Origin: Nocardia anaemiae NBRC 100462
Lineage (GTDB): Bacteria > Actinomycetota > Actinomycetes > Mycobacteriales > Mycobacteriaceae
Length of the DNA: 64,000 bases
Direction: 5' to 3'
Assembly (NCBI RefSeq): GCF_001612725.1
Contig: NZ_BDAZ01000071.1
Coordinates: forward strand, 1 to 64,000
Shown: one piece after another, positions 17,290 through 25,544 of the stretch
How positions within the stretch are numbered: position 1 is the stretch's first letter
Layout: each line of letters starts with the position of its first letter
Notes under the pieces: generated by a model
Seen by the model: the letters and a program-made list of their open reading frames with translations, nothing else
Database searches by the model: none
What the model was told of the DNA's origin: nothing
Translations under genes and position numbers: made by a program

Positions 17290-19122
17290 ATGCAACTCAT
17301 CCGATTCCTCATCTCGATCTCCTGGATGCGGATCGCGGCCGTCATTGCCGCGGGCCTCATCTGCGGTGCCGCCAATACCTATCTGGTGACACTCATCAGG
17401 GGTGTGGTGTCACCGGAACCGCATCCGCACGTCGATATCCAGAGCTTCGCCCTCACGGGGCTGGTCATTCTGGTCAGTGGCGTGGTGTCGCAGGTGCTGT
17501 TGATTCGCCTTGCCCAAGAGGCGATCTACCGGCTGCGCGCGGATCTGAGTGCCGGGATCGTTTCGGCGCCGCTCGAGCATCTGGAACGGCTCGGCATGCA
17601 CCGCCTGATGGCCACGCTGACCGAGGATGTGCGCTCGCTCTCGCAGGCGGTGACGGCCATTCCGAGCATCTGCATCGACGTGGCCACCATCGTCGGTTGC
17701 TTCGTCTTCCTATTGGTGGTGTCGGGTCCGCTGTTCGCGGTGACCGTGGCGGGCACCCTGCTCGGGATCGGCTGTGTCGAGCTGATTCTCAAGCGGGTGC
17801 GCCATATTTACCGCGAGGCGCGGGAGAACGAGGACGCACTGTTGCGGTCCTACCAGGCCGTGACACTCGGCATCAAAGAGTTGAAGCTGCATCGGGGGCG
17901 ACGCCGCGATTTCATGCAGCGGCATCTGCTCGGTTCGGCCGCGACGCTGCGTGCGCAGAATATCGACGCCGGATCCAAATTCTCGGTGGCACAGGGATTC
18001 GGGCAGGCGCTGCAGTTGGGCACCATGGCGCTGATCCTATTTGTACTGGTCGCGCCGCTTGATCTGTCCCGCGATGTGATGGTCGGGTATGTCCTGGTGA
18101 CGACGTTCCTGGCGATGCCGATGCAGAACTTCATGCACCGCATCCCGGATCTGCTGCGCGGTGATGTGGCGCTGGCGAAGATCCGCGCGATGAATCTGTC
18201 CATGGCGACCATGCACGATGAGGAGCGGTTGCCGTTCACGGACCGTCCCGCCGTGGACGCGGCGCGGCTGGAGCTGACGAATGTCACCTACAGCTACCGG
18301 ATGGAGCCGCCACCGCCGTTCCCGCCGGGTCCGGGGGGCCCCGGTCCCCGTGGGCCGCGAGGTGGCGCGCATCCACCCGGTCGGGGTCCACGTCCCGGCG
18401 GGCCACTACCGGATGTCAACGGCCATCGGTTCGTCGACCATGGCGGACACGACAATCGGCCGATGCCGCTCGGCCCGCCACCGGAGGCGAGCAGCGACGA
18501 TTCCGGATTCCGGCTCGGCCCCCTGGATCTGGTCTTCGAACCCGGCCAGATCACCTTCATCGTCGGCGGTAACGGCAGCGGCAAATCCACACTGGCCAAG
18601 CTGATCACGGGACTGTACGTGCCGCAGACCGGCACGCTGTCGCTCAACGGCGAGCCGATCGACCACGAGAATATCGAGTGGTTCCGGCAGAACTCCTCGG
18701 CGATCTTCACCGACTTCCACCTGTTCGAGGACTACCTGGGCTTCGATCGGCCAGGCCTCGACGGTGAGGTGCGCCGCTATCTCGAGGAGTTGCAGATCGC
18801 GCACAAGGTGACGGTGCGGGACGGACGGTTGTCCACCATTGATCTGTCGCAGGGCCAACGTAAACGGCTCGCGCTGTTGACCGCCCTGCTCGAGGATCGG
18901 CAGATCTATGTCTTCGACGAGTGGGCCGCCGACCAGGAGCCCAAGTTCCGCGACGTCTTCTATCAGGAAATCCTCACCGAGCTCAAACAGCGCGGGAAGA
19001 CCGTCATCGTGATCACCCACGACGATCGCTACTTCCACCACGCGGACCAGTTGGTCAAACTCGATTTCGGCCGGGTCGTCGAGGCGCGGACCGAAGAGCC
19101 CACCGGCGCCGAACTCGCCTGA
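17290..19122 (+). CDS. SyrD/PvdE-like ABC exporter with Pro/Gly/His-rich linker
   Basis: 610-residue fused permease-ATPase. Six membrane helices occupy about 1-290 (first: SWMRIAAVIAAGLICGA). The ATPase has Walker A GGNGSGKST (426-434), signature LSQGQRKR, Walker B IYVFDEWAADQEP and the switch His in ITHDD. The LDLSQGQRKRLALL and DEWAADQEP forms are typical of the cyclic-peptide/pyoverdine exporter branch (SyrD, PvdE). Between the two halves, residues about 338-403 form an unusual linker rich in Pro, Gly and His, absent from ordinary members. The gene begins 29 bases after the PKS stop, so it is probably in the same transcript and exports or flips the product. The start ATG at 17290 has GGAGCG upstream; a longer frame overlaps the PKS and is rejected. 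Confidence 0.9.
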   Translation: MQLIRFLISISWMRIAAVIAAGLICGAANTYLVTLIRGVVSPEPHPHVDIQSFALTGLVILVSGVVSQVLLIRLAQEAIYRLRADLSAGIVSAPLEHLERLGMHRLMATLTEDVRSLSQAVTAIPSICIDVATIVGCFVFLLVVSGPLFAVTVAGTLLGIGCVELILKRVRHIYREARENEDALLRSYQAVTLGIKELKLHRGRRRDFMQRHLLGSAATLRAQNIDAGSKFSVAQGFGQALQLGTMALILFVLVAPLDLSRDVMVGYVLVTTFLAMPMQNFMHRIPDLLRGDVALAKIRAMNLSMATMHDEERLPFTDRPAVDAARLELTNVTYSYRMEPPPPFPPGPGGPGPRGPRGGAHPPGRGPRPGGPLPDVNGHRFVDHGGHDNRPMPLGPPPEASSDDSGFRLGPLDLVFEPGQITFIVGGNGSGKSTLAKLITGLYVPQTGTLSLNGEPIDHENIEWFRQNSSAIFTDFHLFEDYLGFDRPGLDGEVRRYLEELQIAHKVTVRDGRLSTIDLSQGQRKRLALLTALLEDRQIYVFDEWAADQEPKFRDVFYQEILTELKQRGKTVIVITHDDRYFHHADQLVKLDFGRVVEARTEEPTGAELA

Positions 19123-19140
19123 TCATCCGCGGCTCTTATC

Positions 19141-19155
19141 GAACTCTCAGAGTTC
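19141..19155. promoter_or_regulatory. 15-bp inverted repeat before the YhgE-like gene
   Basis: GAACTCTCAGAGTTC is a perfect 7-1-7 inverted repeat in the 63-base gap between the ABC exporter and the next gene. It is too short for a strong terminator; an operator for the 19186 gene is more likely. Confidence 0.4.
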
Positions 19156-19185
19156 GGCCAATTCGGGGTTCTAGGGTCGGCAGAT

Positions 19186-20358
19186 GTGGCTGGAAATCGC
19201 GCCCGCTGGGCCTTGCTCGCCGTTGCCGTTGTCATTGCCGGGGCGCTCGGTGGCGCCGTCACCGCTTGCTCGAGATCATCCAGCTCACCCGGCGGTATCG
19301 CATTGGTGAATGCCGATACCGGGCCGACCGGTGCCCGCATCGCGCAGGGTCTGCAGCAGGACGGCGGCGGTTACGAGTGGACCATCGGCAAGCCGGGTGA
19401 ACTCGATGCGCACGACTACGCGGCGGTGATCACCCTGCCCGCCGATCTGAGCGAATCCATGGGCACGCTGGCTAGTGCGCAGCCGAAACGTGCCAAGGTG
19501 ACGGTGGATACACATAAGGGCGCGGACGCGAATGTGGTGAACGGCGCGGTGAATACGGTGACGCACCGGGTCGGCGCGGTCGGTGTCGATGCGGCCTTGG
19601 CCGCGGTCGCGCAGGCTCGTACCCAGATGACCTCGGTGCAGTTCACCGCCCAACTGCTCAACGCCGGGGTGAGTGCCGCGGCCGCCGGTGCCGATCAGTT
19701 CCGCTCGGGTGCGGATCAGCTGCTCGGCTTCTTGGCCTACGCCAAAGAGGGCTCGGCACAATTGACTTCGGCCATCACACTGCTGAACTCGACCGTCTCC
19801 GGTGCCGCCGCACAGGCGAATCAACTTGCCTCGGCATTGGATTCGACCGGTGTCACGATCGGACAGGTGCAGCAGACCGCGGATGCAGTGCGCGGCGGTC
19901 TGGATCAGATCCTGCCGCTGATGCGTGGGCTGCCGTTCGCCGGCGATCCCCAGGTCGCCGATATCATCGCGAAACTCGAAGGGCTGCGAAATGTTTCGGG
20001 CCAGGCCGGATCACAGCTGAACAATCTGGGCGAACTGGTCGGCAGCGCGGTCGACCCGAGCACCGACCTCGGCACGCTCTTGCGCACGGTTGTGGACCGA
20101 TTGACCGGTGCCAGTGCGCAATTGGCCGAGGGCGCGAAACTCGCCGAGGGCCTGCCGCAATTGGCCGATCAGGGCGGCGCTCAATTGGTCAGCGCCATCA
20201 GCCAACTCACCAGTGGCGTCACGCAACTCCAGCAGATCGTGACCAACCTCAGCACCCAGACCGATAAGGCCGTCGCCGCGCTGCCGCAGCGCAGCAGCGC
20301 CCAGCAGTCGGCGCTGGCACTTGCGCTCACCGACCCCGTCGAGGTGGTCCGCAACTGA
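19186..20358 (+). CDS. Lipoprotein resembling the extracytoplasmic half of YhgE/Pip proteins
   Basis: 390 residues. The N-terminal hydrophobic segment ends in a lipobox (AVTAC), then SPGGIALVNADTGPTG and DYAAVITLPADLS match the start of YhgE/Pip-type exporter-like proteins. The rest is Ala/Gln-rich helical sequence (about 160-380), consistent with coiled-coil bundles. In full-length family members a multi-helix ABC-2-like permease follows a DPVEV motif; here the protein stops at TDPVEVVRN, exactly before that point, with a clean TGA and no permease downstream. It starts with GTG, 63 bases after the ABC exporter on the same strand, so it could be a periplasmic partner of that exporter. Function unknown. 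Confidence 0.7.
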   Translation: MAGNRARWALLAVAVVIAGALGGAVTACSRSSSSPGGIALVNADTGPTGARIAQGLQQDGGGYEWTIGKPGELDAHDYAAVITLPADLSESMGTLASAQPKRAKVTVDTHKGADANVVNGAVNTVTHRVGAVGVDAALAAVAQARTQMTSVQFTAQLLNAGVSAAAAGADQFRSGADQLLGFLAYAKEGSAQLTSAITLLNSTVSGAAAQANQLASALDSTGVTIGQVQQTADAVRGGLDQILPLMRGLPFAGDPQVADIIAKLEGLRNVSGQAGSQLNNLGELVGSAVDPSTDLGTLLRTVVDRLTGASAQLAEGAKLAEGLPQLADQGGAQLVSAISQLTSGVTQLQQIVTNLSTQTDKAVAALPQRSSAQQSALALALTDPVEVVRN

Positions 20359-20403
20359 TTGCCTGAAATGATGGGAACCGTAGGCCGCAGTGGCTCTTTC
20401 GGG

Positions 20404-21771
20404 TCAGATGGTCCGACGTTCCGGAAGGTCGAGTACCAAGCGCACGCCGCCGAGCGGACTGTCATCGAAATAGGCTCGGCCGCCGTGCAATTGCGCCTGT
20501 TGGGCGACCAAGGCGAGGCCTAGTCCGGAGCCGCCTTTGCTGGCTTGGCTGCCGCGGAAGAAGCGTTCGAAGACGGCGCTGCGTTCGTCGATGGGGATGC
20601 CGCGGCCGTTGTCGTCGACGGTTATCAATATGTGGCCGTTGGGGATTCGGTGTGCGGAGACGACGGCCTCGGTGGCGCCGCCGTGTTTGACGGAGTTGGC
20701 CAGGGCGTTGTCGATGGCTAAGCGCAGTCCGGCGGGCAGGCCGCGGGTGATCAGTTCGGCGTCGGTATCGATGCGGACGGTTACGCCGGGGAAGTGGCGC
20801 ATGGCGTCGTGCGCGGCTTGGTCGCACAGGTCGCCGACGTCGGTGTCGACGTGATCGCGTTCGTGGGTCAGGTCGCCCGAGGCGAGACGTTCCAGCGCGG
20901 CCAAGGTGGTTTCCACGCGGCCCTGACTGCGTTGCAGGTCGGCGAGGATTTCGGCGCGTTGGGCCTCATCCAGGTCGAGGGTGCGCAGCACCTCCAGGTC
21001 GGTGCGCATGGCGGTGAGGGGAGTGCGCAGTTCGTGGGCGGAGACGGCCGCGAAATCGCGTGCGGTCTCCAAGGCGGCGGCGGTTTCGGTTTGTGCCTGA
21101 TCCACCCGTTGCAGCAGGGTGTTCACGGCTTCGGCGAGTTTTTCCGCCTCCCGAACCCCGGAACCGTCGACCGGTGGTTGTGGATTGTCTGGATCTCGGT
21201 AGCCGCTGCGTGTGCCGACCTGTCGGGTGAGATCGACGATCGGGCGCACGGCGCGGCCCGCGAGCAACCAGCCGAGTGCGGCGGCGGTGGCGATCGCCAG
21301 TCCGGCTCCGGCGAGTACCCAGCGCTGTTGCTCGGCGGTTGTGCGCGCCGCTTCGGTGGACGGAATGCCAAGGGAGACAACACGTCCCGCCGGTTGGTTC
21401 TCGGTGGTGGTGAGCACGCGGAACGGAGTGCCGTTCACGGTGACGGTATGCGATCCGATCGGCTGTTCGGGCAGGCGGATCGGTGTGCTCGCCACGATGG
21501 TGTTGTTGTCGCGGACCGTCACCGCCATGTCGTAGGTCGGACCGACCAGTCCGAGCACCCCGACGGCCAATACCGAATCGATGAGCACCAATCGCGACGC
21601 GATGGCCAACTGCTGATCGGTCTGGGCCAGGTTGTTGCGCTCGATGGCCCGGGACGAGAGCACGCCGATGATCGTGACGATGATGATCGCGCCGACCGCG
21701 GCCGCACCGGCCACCCGGGTACGCAGGGAGAAGGTGCGTCGCCGCCGTTTTCCGGGCAACTGCGGCGTCAT
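20404..21771 (-). CDS. prrB: Two-component sensor histidine kinase PrrB
   Basis: 455-residue membrane kinase. Helix 1 (VAGAAAVGAIIIVTIIGVLSS), an extracytoplasmic sensor of about 100 residues, helix 2 (WVLAGAGLAIATAAALGWLLAG), HAMP, phospho-acceptor His246 (SAHELRTPL) and an ATPase with DNALANSVKHGG, VDDNGRGI and GGSGLGLALV. The PrrAB pair is conserved in mycolic-acid bacteria and essential in M. tuberculosis, where it is linked to nitrogen limitation and respiration. ATG at 21771 lies seven bases after the prrA stop, so both are cotranscribed, prrA first. A longer upstream frame overlaps prrA and is rejected. Confidence 0.93.
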   Translation of the reverse strand: MTPQLPGKRRRRTFSLRTRVAGAAAVGAIIIVTIIGVLSSRAIERNNLAQTDQQLAIASRLVLIDSVLAVGVLGLVGPTYDMAVTVRDNNTIVASTPIRLPEQPIGSHTVTVNGTPFRVLTTTENQPAGRVVSLGIPSTEAARTTAEQQRWVLAGAGLAIATAAALGWLLAGRAVRPIVDLTRQVGTRSGYRDPDNPQPPVDGSGVREAEKLAEAVNTLLQRVDQAQTETAAALETARDFAAVSAHELRTPLTAMRTDLEVLRTLDLDEAQRAEILADLQRSQGRVETTLAALERLASGDLTHERDHVDTDVGDLCDQAAHDAMRHFPGVTVRIDTDAELITRGLPAGLRLAIDNALANSVKHGGATEAVVSAHRIPNGHILITVDDNGRGIPIDERSAVFERFFRGSQASKGGSGLGLALVAQQAQLHGGRAYFDDSPLGGVRLVLDLPERRTI

Positions 21772-21778
21772 CGCCGAC

Positions 21779-22495
21779 TCACTTGGGTGCTCGCAGCACG
21801 AATCCGACGCCACGGACCGTGTGCAGCAGCCGCGGCGTGCCCTCGACCTCCAGCTTGCGCCGCAGGTAGCCGACGAAGACATCGACCACATTGGTGTCGG
21901 CGGCGAAGTCGTAGCCCCACACCAATTCCAGTAGCCGCTCGCGGCTCAGCACCACGCCCGCATTGCGGGCCAGCGTGGACAGCAACTCGAATTCGCGCTT
22001 GGTGAGCTCGATTTCGCGGCCGTTGAGCAGTGCGCGGTATCCGGCGACATCGACCTGCAGCGGCCCGACCGTGATCGCGCCCGGCGTGGCGGGGGCCGGT
22101 GCGTCCGAGCGGCGGCGCAGCAGCGCCTTTATTCTGGCCACCAATTCGGCCAGGACGAACGGTTTGGTCAGGTAGTCGTCGGCACCGGACTCCAGTCCGG
22201 AGATCCGGTCGTCGACCGAGGCGCGGGCGCTGAGCACGCAGATCGGGACTTCATTGCCCAAGGCCCGAAGCGCGGTCACCACGCCCGCGCCGTCGAGCAC
22301 CGGCATATTCATATCGAGCACCACGGCGTCGGGCGCCCGCTCGGTCACGCTGCGCAGTGCCTCGGCGCCGTCGCGGGCGACCCGCACCTGGAAGCCGGAC
22401 AGGCGCAGGCCGCGCTCGACCGACGCGAGCACGTCCTCGTCATCGTCGACGACAAGGACGGTCGGGTTCGCGCTCCGCTCGGTCACATCACTCAT
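21779..22495 (-). CDS. prrA: Two-component response regulator PrrA
   Basis: 238-residue OmpR/PhoB-type regulator. The receiver domain has the acidic pocket VVDDDED, phospho-Asp61 (VVLDMNMPVLDG) and Lys of LTKPF; the C-terminal winged helix has ELTKREFELLSTLARNAG and TNVVDVFVGYLRRKLE. Length and order match the mycobacterial PrrA (236 residues). ATG at 22495 follows GGGGAC; an upstream ATG in frame is less likely. Partner of PrrB. Confidence 0.95.
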   Translation of the reverse strand: MSDVTERSANPTVLVVDDDEDVLASVERGLRLSGFQVRVARDGAEALRSVTERAPDAVVLDMNMPVLDGAGVVTALRALGNEVPICVLSARASVDDRISGLESGADDYLTKPFVLAELVARIKALLRRRSDAPAPATPGAITVGPLQVDVAGYRALLNGREIELTKREFELLSTLARNAGVVLSRERLLELVWGYDFAADTNVVDVFVGYLRRKLEVEGTPRLLHTVRGVGFVLRAPK

Positions 22496-22651
22496 TGTCC
22501 CCGCCTCCCCGGATCCGTAGGCCATACCAGCAGGTACCGCGATTTTTCGAACCGGTCACGCGTCGGGTGCCTCGGCATATTCCGGCGAGTTACCCATGTT
22601 CTCGCGAGACCAGTCGACCGGTCGGCATCCAGGGAGTCACGTCGGCCGGTG

Positions 22652-23038
22652 TCAGTAGCTGTGGCAGGTTTCGGCCACGGTGCGGATGGTTTCGGCCAGG
22701 CCGGACGCGCGCGGGTCATTTTCGGCGTCCCGCGCGGCGTTCGGGTTCTCGTTGATGGCGGCCTGGAGTTCCGCACGACGCTGTTCGACCGGCTGGTCGA
22801 ACTTGCGCTGCAGTTCGGCCTTCTGGGTCGGGTTCGCGTCGAGCATGGCCGCCAACTGCGGGGCCTTGGCGTGCAGCGCCGCATCGACCTGGGCGAAGGA
22901 ACAGTCGGAGTTCAGCAGCGGCCCGGCCAGCGTCATCGGATCCGCGGCCGCGATGGCCGGGGAGAGCAACACGGCCACACTGGCCATGCCGCCCGCGGCG
23001 AGAGCGGCGACGGCCGGGCGACTGCGGAAGAGCTTCAT
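22652..23038 (-). CDS. Haemophore-related secreted protein (Rv0203/Rv1174c family)
   Basis: 128 residues: a Sec signal peptide (cleavage near AIAAADP), then a small helical domain with a cysteine pair (LLNSDCSF near the start and AETCHSY at the end) that would form a disulfide. This is the pattern of the mycobacterial haemophore-like family, whose member Rv0203 binds haem outside the cell. Haem binding by this protein is not shown by sequence alone. It stands alone between prrA and the acyl-CoA synthetase, on the same strand as both. Confidence 0.8.
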   Translation of the reverse strand: MKLFRSRPAVAALAAGGMASVAVLLSPAIAAADPMTLAGPLLNSDCSFAQVDAALHAKAPQLAAMLDANPTQKAELQRKFDQPVEQRRAELQAAINENPNAARDAENDPRASGLAETIRTVAETCHSY

Positions 23039-23188
23039 GGTGTGTGCCTCCAGATTTTCGAGGGATGCTGCTGCTTCGATGGGTGCTGTGGATCCAGCGA
23101 CCTAGACGCTATTGCCCCGCACTGGCACATGTGTGAACAATCCCTGAGGATTCCCTAAGGGGTGAAACGAAATGCGATCGCAAAGTTA

Positions 23189-25225
23189 TCAGGGCACGAT
23201 CGGATCGCCATTGGGCGCAACGACTTCCGCGCCGGGCCGCTGCGGGCGGCTGGCCCGGATCTGCACCTCCAGCGCGGCCAGCACCGACGGATCTTCGATG
23301 GTGGAGGGCACCTCATAGGTATCGCCCGCGGTGATCTGCCGGATCGTCTTGCGCAGGATCTTGCCGGACCTGGTTTTGGGCAGTGCGGTGACCACGACGG
23401 CGTCGTGCAGTGTGGCGATCGCGCCGATCTGCTCGCGCACCCGGGCGATCAGTTCGTCGCGCAGCCGGTCGGGATCGATCTCGACGCCGGACTTGAGCAC
23501 CACGTAGGCGATCGGCCGCTGGCCCTTGAGTTCATCGGGCAAGCCGATCACCGCACATTCCGCGACGGCCTCGTGTCCGGCGATGGCGGCCTCGATGCTG
23601 CCCGCCGAGAGCCGGTGCCCGGCCATATTGATCACATCATCGCTGCGGCCGAGCACGTAGAGGTAGCCGTCGTCATCGAAGTATCCGGAGTCGCCGGTGA
23701 GGTAGTGGCCGGGGAACGCCGACATATAGGAGCGTTGGAAGCGGTTTTCGTCGCGCCATAGCCCGGTTAGTGTGCCCGGCGGTAGTGGCAGGCCGATGAC
23801 GATATTGCCTTCGGTGCCCGGTGCGACCGGATTGCCCTCGGCATCGAGCACCCGCAGCCGGTAGCCGGGCACCGGCACCGACGCCGAACCCGCCTTGATC
23901 GGAAGTTGCTGCAGGCCAAGCAGATTCGCGCAGATCGGCCAGCCGGTCTCGGTCTGCCACCAGTGGTCGACGACGGGGCAGTCGGGCCGATCGGCGAGCA
24001 GCGTTTCGTTGGCCCACGCGTAGGTCGCCGGATCCAGGCGCTCACCGGCGCAGAACAATGCGCGCAGCGAGGACAGGTCGTGGCGGTGCGCGAGCGCGGC
24101 GTCCGGATCGGCCTTGCGGATGGCGCGCAGCGCGGTCGGCGCGGTGAACAGCACTCGCACGTTGTGCTCGGCGACCACCCGCCAGAACGCGCCCGCATCC
24201 GGCGTGCCGACCGGCTTGCCTTCGTAGAGCAGTGTGGTCGCACCGACGAGCAGCGGCGCGTAGACGATGTACGAATGTCCGACGACCCAGCCGACATCCG
24301 AGGCGGCCCACATCACCTGGCCCGGCCCGACGTCGTAGATATTGCGCATGGACCAGGACAGGGCGACCGCATGTCCGCCGTTGTCGCGGACCACGCCCTT
24401 GGGCTTACCGGTGGTTCCGGAGGTGTAGAGGATATAGAGCGGATCGGTCGCGGCGACCGGGACCGGATCGGCGGGTCGGGCATCGCGGACGGCGTCTTCC
24501 CAATCCAGCCATTGCGCCGCGACGGTCTGGGTGGAACTCGGCAGTGAGTCGGTCGCGGCCTGCGGCGCGGGGAAGTGGATGGTCGGAAATTGCGGCCGCT
24601 GCTTGACGATTACATGCCGCGGCGCGCTCGTCTCGGCGAGGTCGAGAGCCTGCAACACGATCGGCGGGTACTCGATCGTCCGGCCCGGCTCGAGGCCGCC
24701 CGAGGCAGTGACAATCAACACAGGTTCGGCATCATCGATGCGGGCGGCGAGCTCGGGTGCGGCGAAGCCGCCGAAGACCACCGAATGCACCGCGCCGATG
24801 CGGGCGCAGGCCAGCATGGCGATCACCGCCTCGGGAATCATCGGCAGGTAGATGACCACTCGGTCACCCGTGCCGACCCCCAAACGCAGCATCGCACCGG
24901 CGAATTCGGCGACCTCGGCGAGGAGTTCGGCGTAGCTGAAAACACCGCTGGTGCCGGTCATAGCGGAGTCGTATATTAGGGCGGGCTGATCGGCCCGGCT
25001 CGGCTCGTCCGGAGTGTCGCCGCCGTGCACATGCCGGTCGAGGGCGTTGAAGGAGGTATTGAGGCGAGCATCCGGAAACCACCTGGCCATCGAGCGAGCC
25101 GTGGTGTCGACGATGTGAGTCGGCGGGGTCACCCAATCGATCGCCTCGGCCGCCTCGGCCCAGAACTCAGCGGGATCGACCAGGCTGGTCTGGTAGACCG
25201 GCCGGTACGCCTGATTCTCGCTCAA
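23189..25225 (-). CDS. prpE: Propionyl-CoA (or acetyl-CoA) synthetase
   Basis: 678-residue AMP-forming acyl-CoA synthetase. It has the acetyl-CoA-synthetase N-terminal domain, the P-loop YILYTSGTTGKPKG, core motif WWQTETGWPI, the hinge GRSDDVINMAGHRLS and the catalytic lysine in KTRSGKILRK. The second residue pattern (DNGGHAVALSWSM) and SDVGWVVGHSYIVYAPL favour the propionyl-CoA synthetase (PrpE) branch over acetyl-CoA synthetase, but substrate preference is inference. It activates short-chain acids for methylmalonyl/mycolate-related metabolism; accD3 lies 5.7 kb away. Confidence 0.88.
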   Translation of the reverse strand: MSENQAYRPVYQTSLVDPAEFWAEAAEAIDWVTPPTHIVDTTARSMARWFPDARLNTSFNALDRHVHGGDTPDEPSRADQPALIYDSAMTGTSGVFSYAELLAEVAEFAGAMLRLGVGTGDRVVIYLPMIPEAVIAMLACARIGAVHSVVFGGFAAPELAARIDDAEPVLIVTASGGLEPGRTIEYPPIVLQALDLAETSAPRHVIVKQRPQFPTIHFPAPQAATDSLPSSTQTVAAQWLDWEDAVRDARPADPVPVAATDPLYILYTSGTTGKPKGVVRDNGGHAVALSWSMRNIYDVGPGQVMWAASDVGWVVGHSYIVYAPLLVGATTLLYEGKPVGTPDAGAFWRVVAEHNVRVLFTAPTALRAIRKADPDAALAHRHDLSSLRALFCAGERLDPATYAWANETLLADRPDCPVVDHWWQTETGWPICANLLGLQQLPIKAGSASVPVPGYRLRVLDAEGNPVAPGTEGNIVIGLPLPPGTLTGLWRDENRFQRSYMSAFPGHYLTGDSGYFDDDGYLYVLGRSDDVINMAGHRLSAGSIEAAIAGHEAVAECAVIGLPDELKGQRPIAYVVLKSGVEIDPDRLRDELIARVREQIGAIATLHDAVVVTALPKTRSGKILRKTIRQITAGDTYEVPSTIEDPSVLAALEVQIRASRPQRPGAEVVAPNGDPIVP

Positions 25226-25544
25226 TCCCGTGACTCCCTAGCCTCGCCTCTATGCCCGCCTCGATAGATCAGCACGATTGTGGCAGACTTCACGCGACGC
25301 CCGGGTGGGTGCCGCGACCTTTGGTTTTGCCGATTATCGGCAGGTCAAGTCCCGTAACTACACTCAACGTCACCCAAGCTGTTATTGATCCGTTAGAATC
25401 TGATGTCACTTATTTGGGCCGTCGTAGACGCAATTTCTCGGCCAGCCGCAGTTCCTCGGCCAGCTCTGCCTGTCGAGCCAGCATGCGATTGTCTAGGTTC
25501 GCTGATGGCACGTGGTTGGGGCCAGTTTGGAAAGTGAGTGGGAG
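25226..25544 (+). promoter_or_regulatory. Promoter region of the complete conservon
   Basis: Divergent space between the acyl-CoA synthetase and cvnA. A perfect 15-bp inverted repeat, TGCCGATTATCGGCA, lies at 25328-25342, and the stretch 25345-25410 is unusually AT-rich for this genome, so it likely holds the conservon promoter. No gene was found here. Confidence 0.45.
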
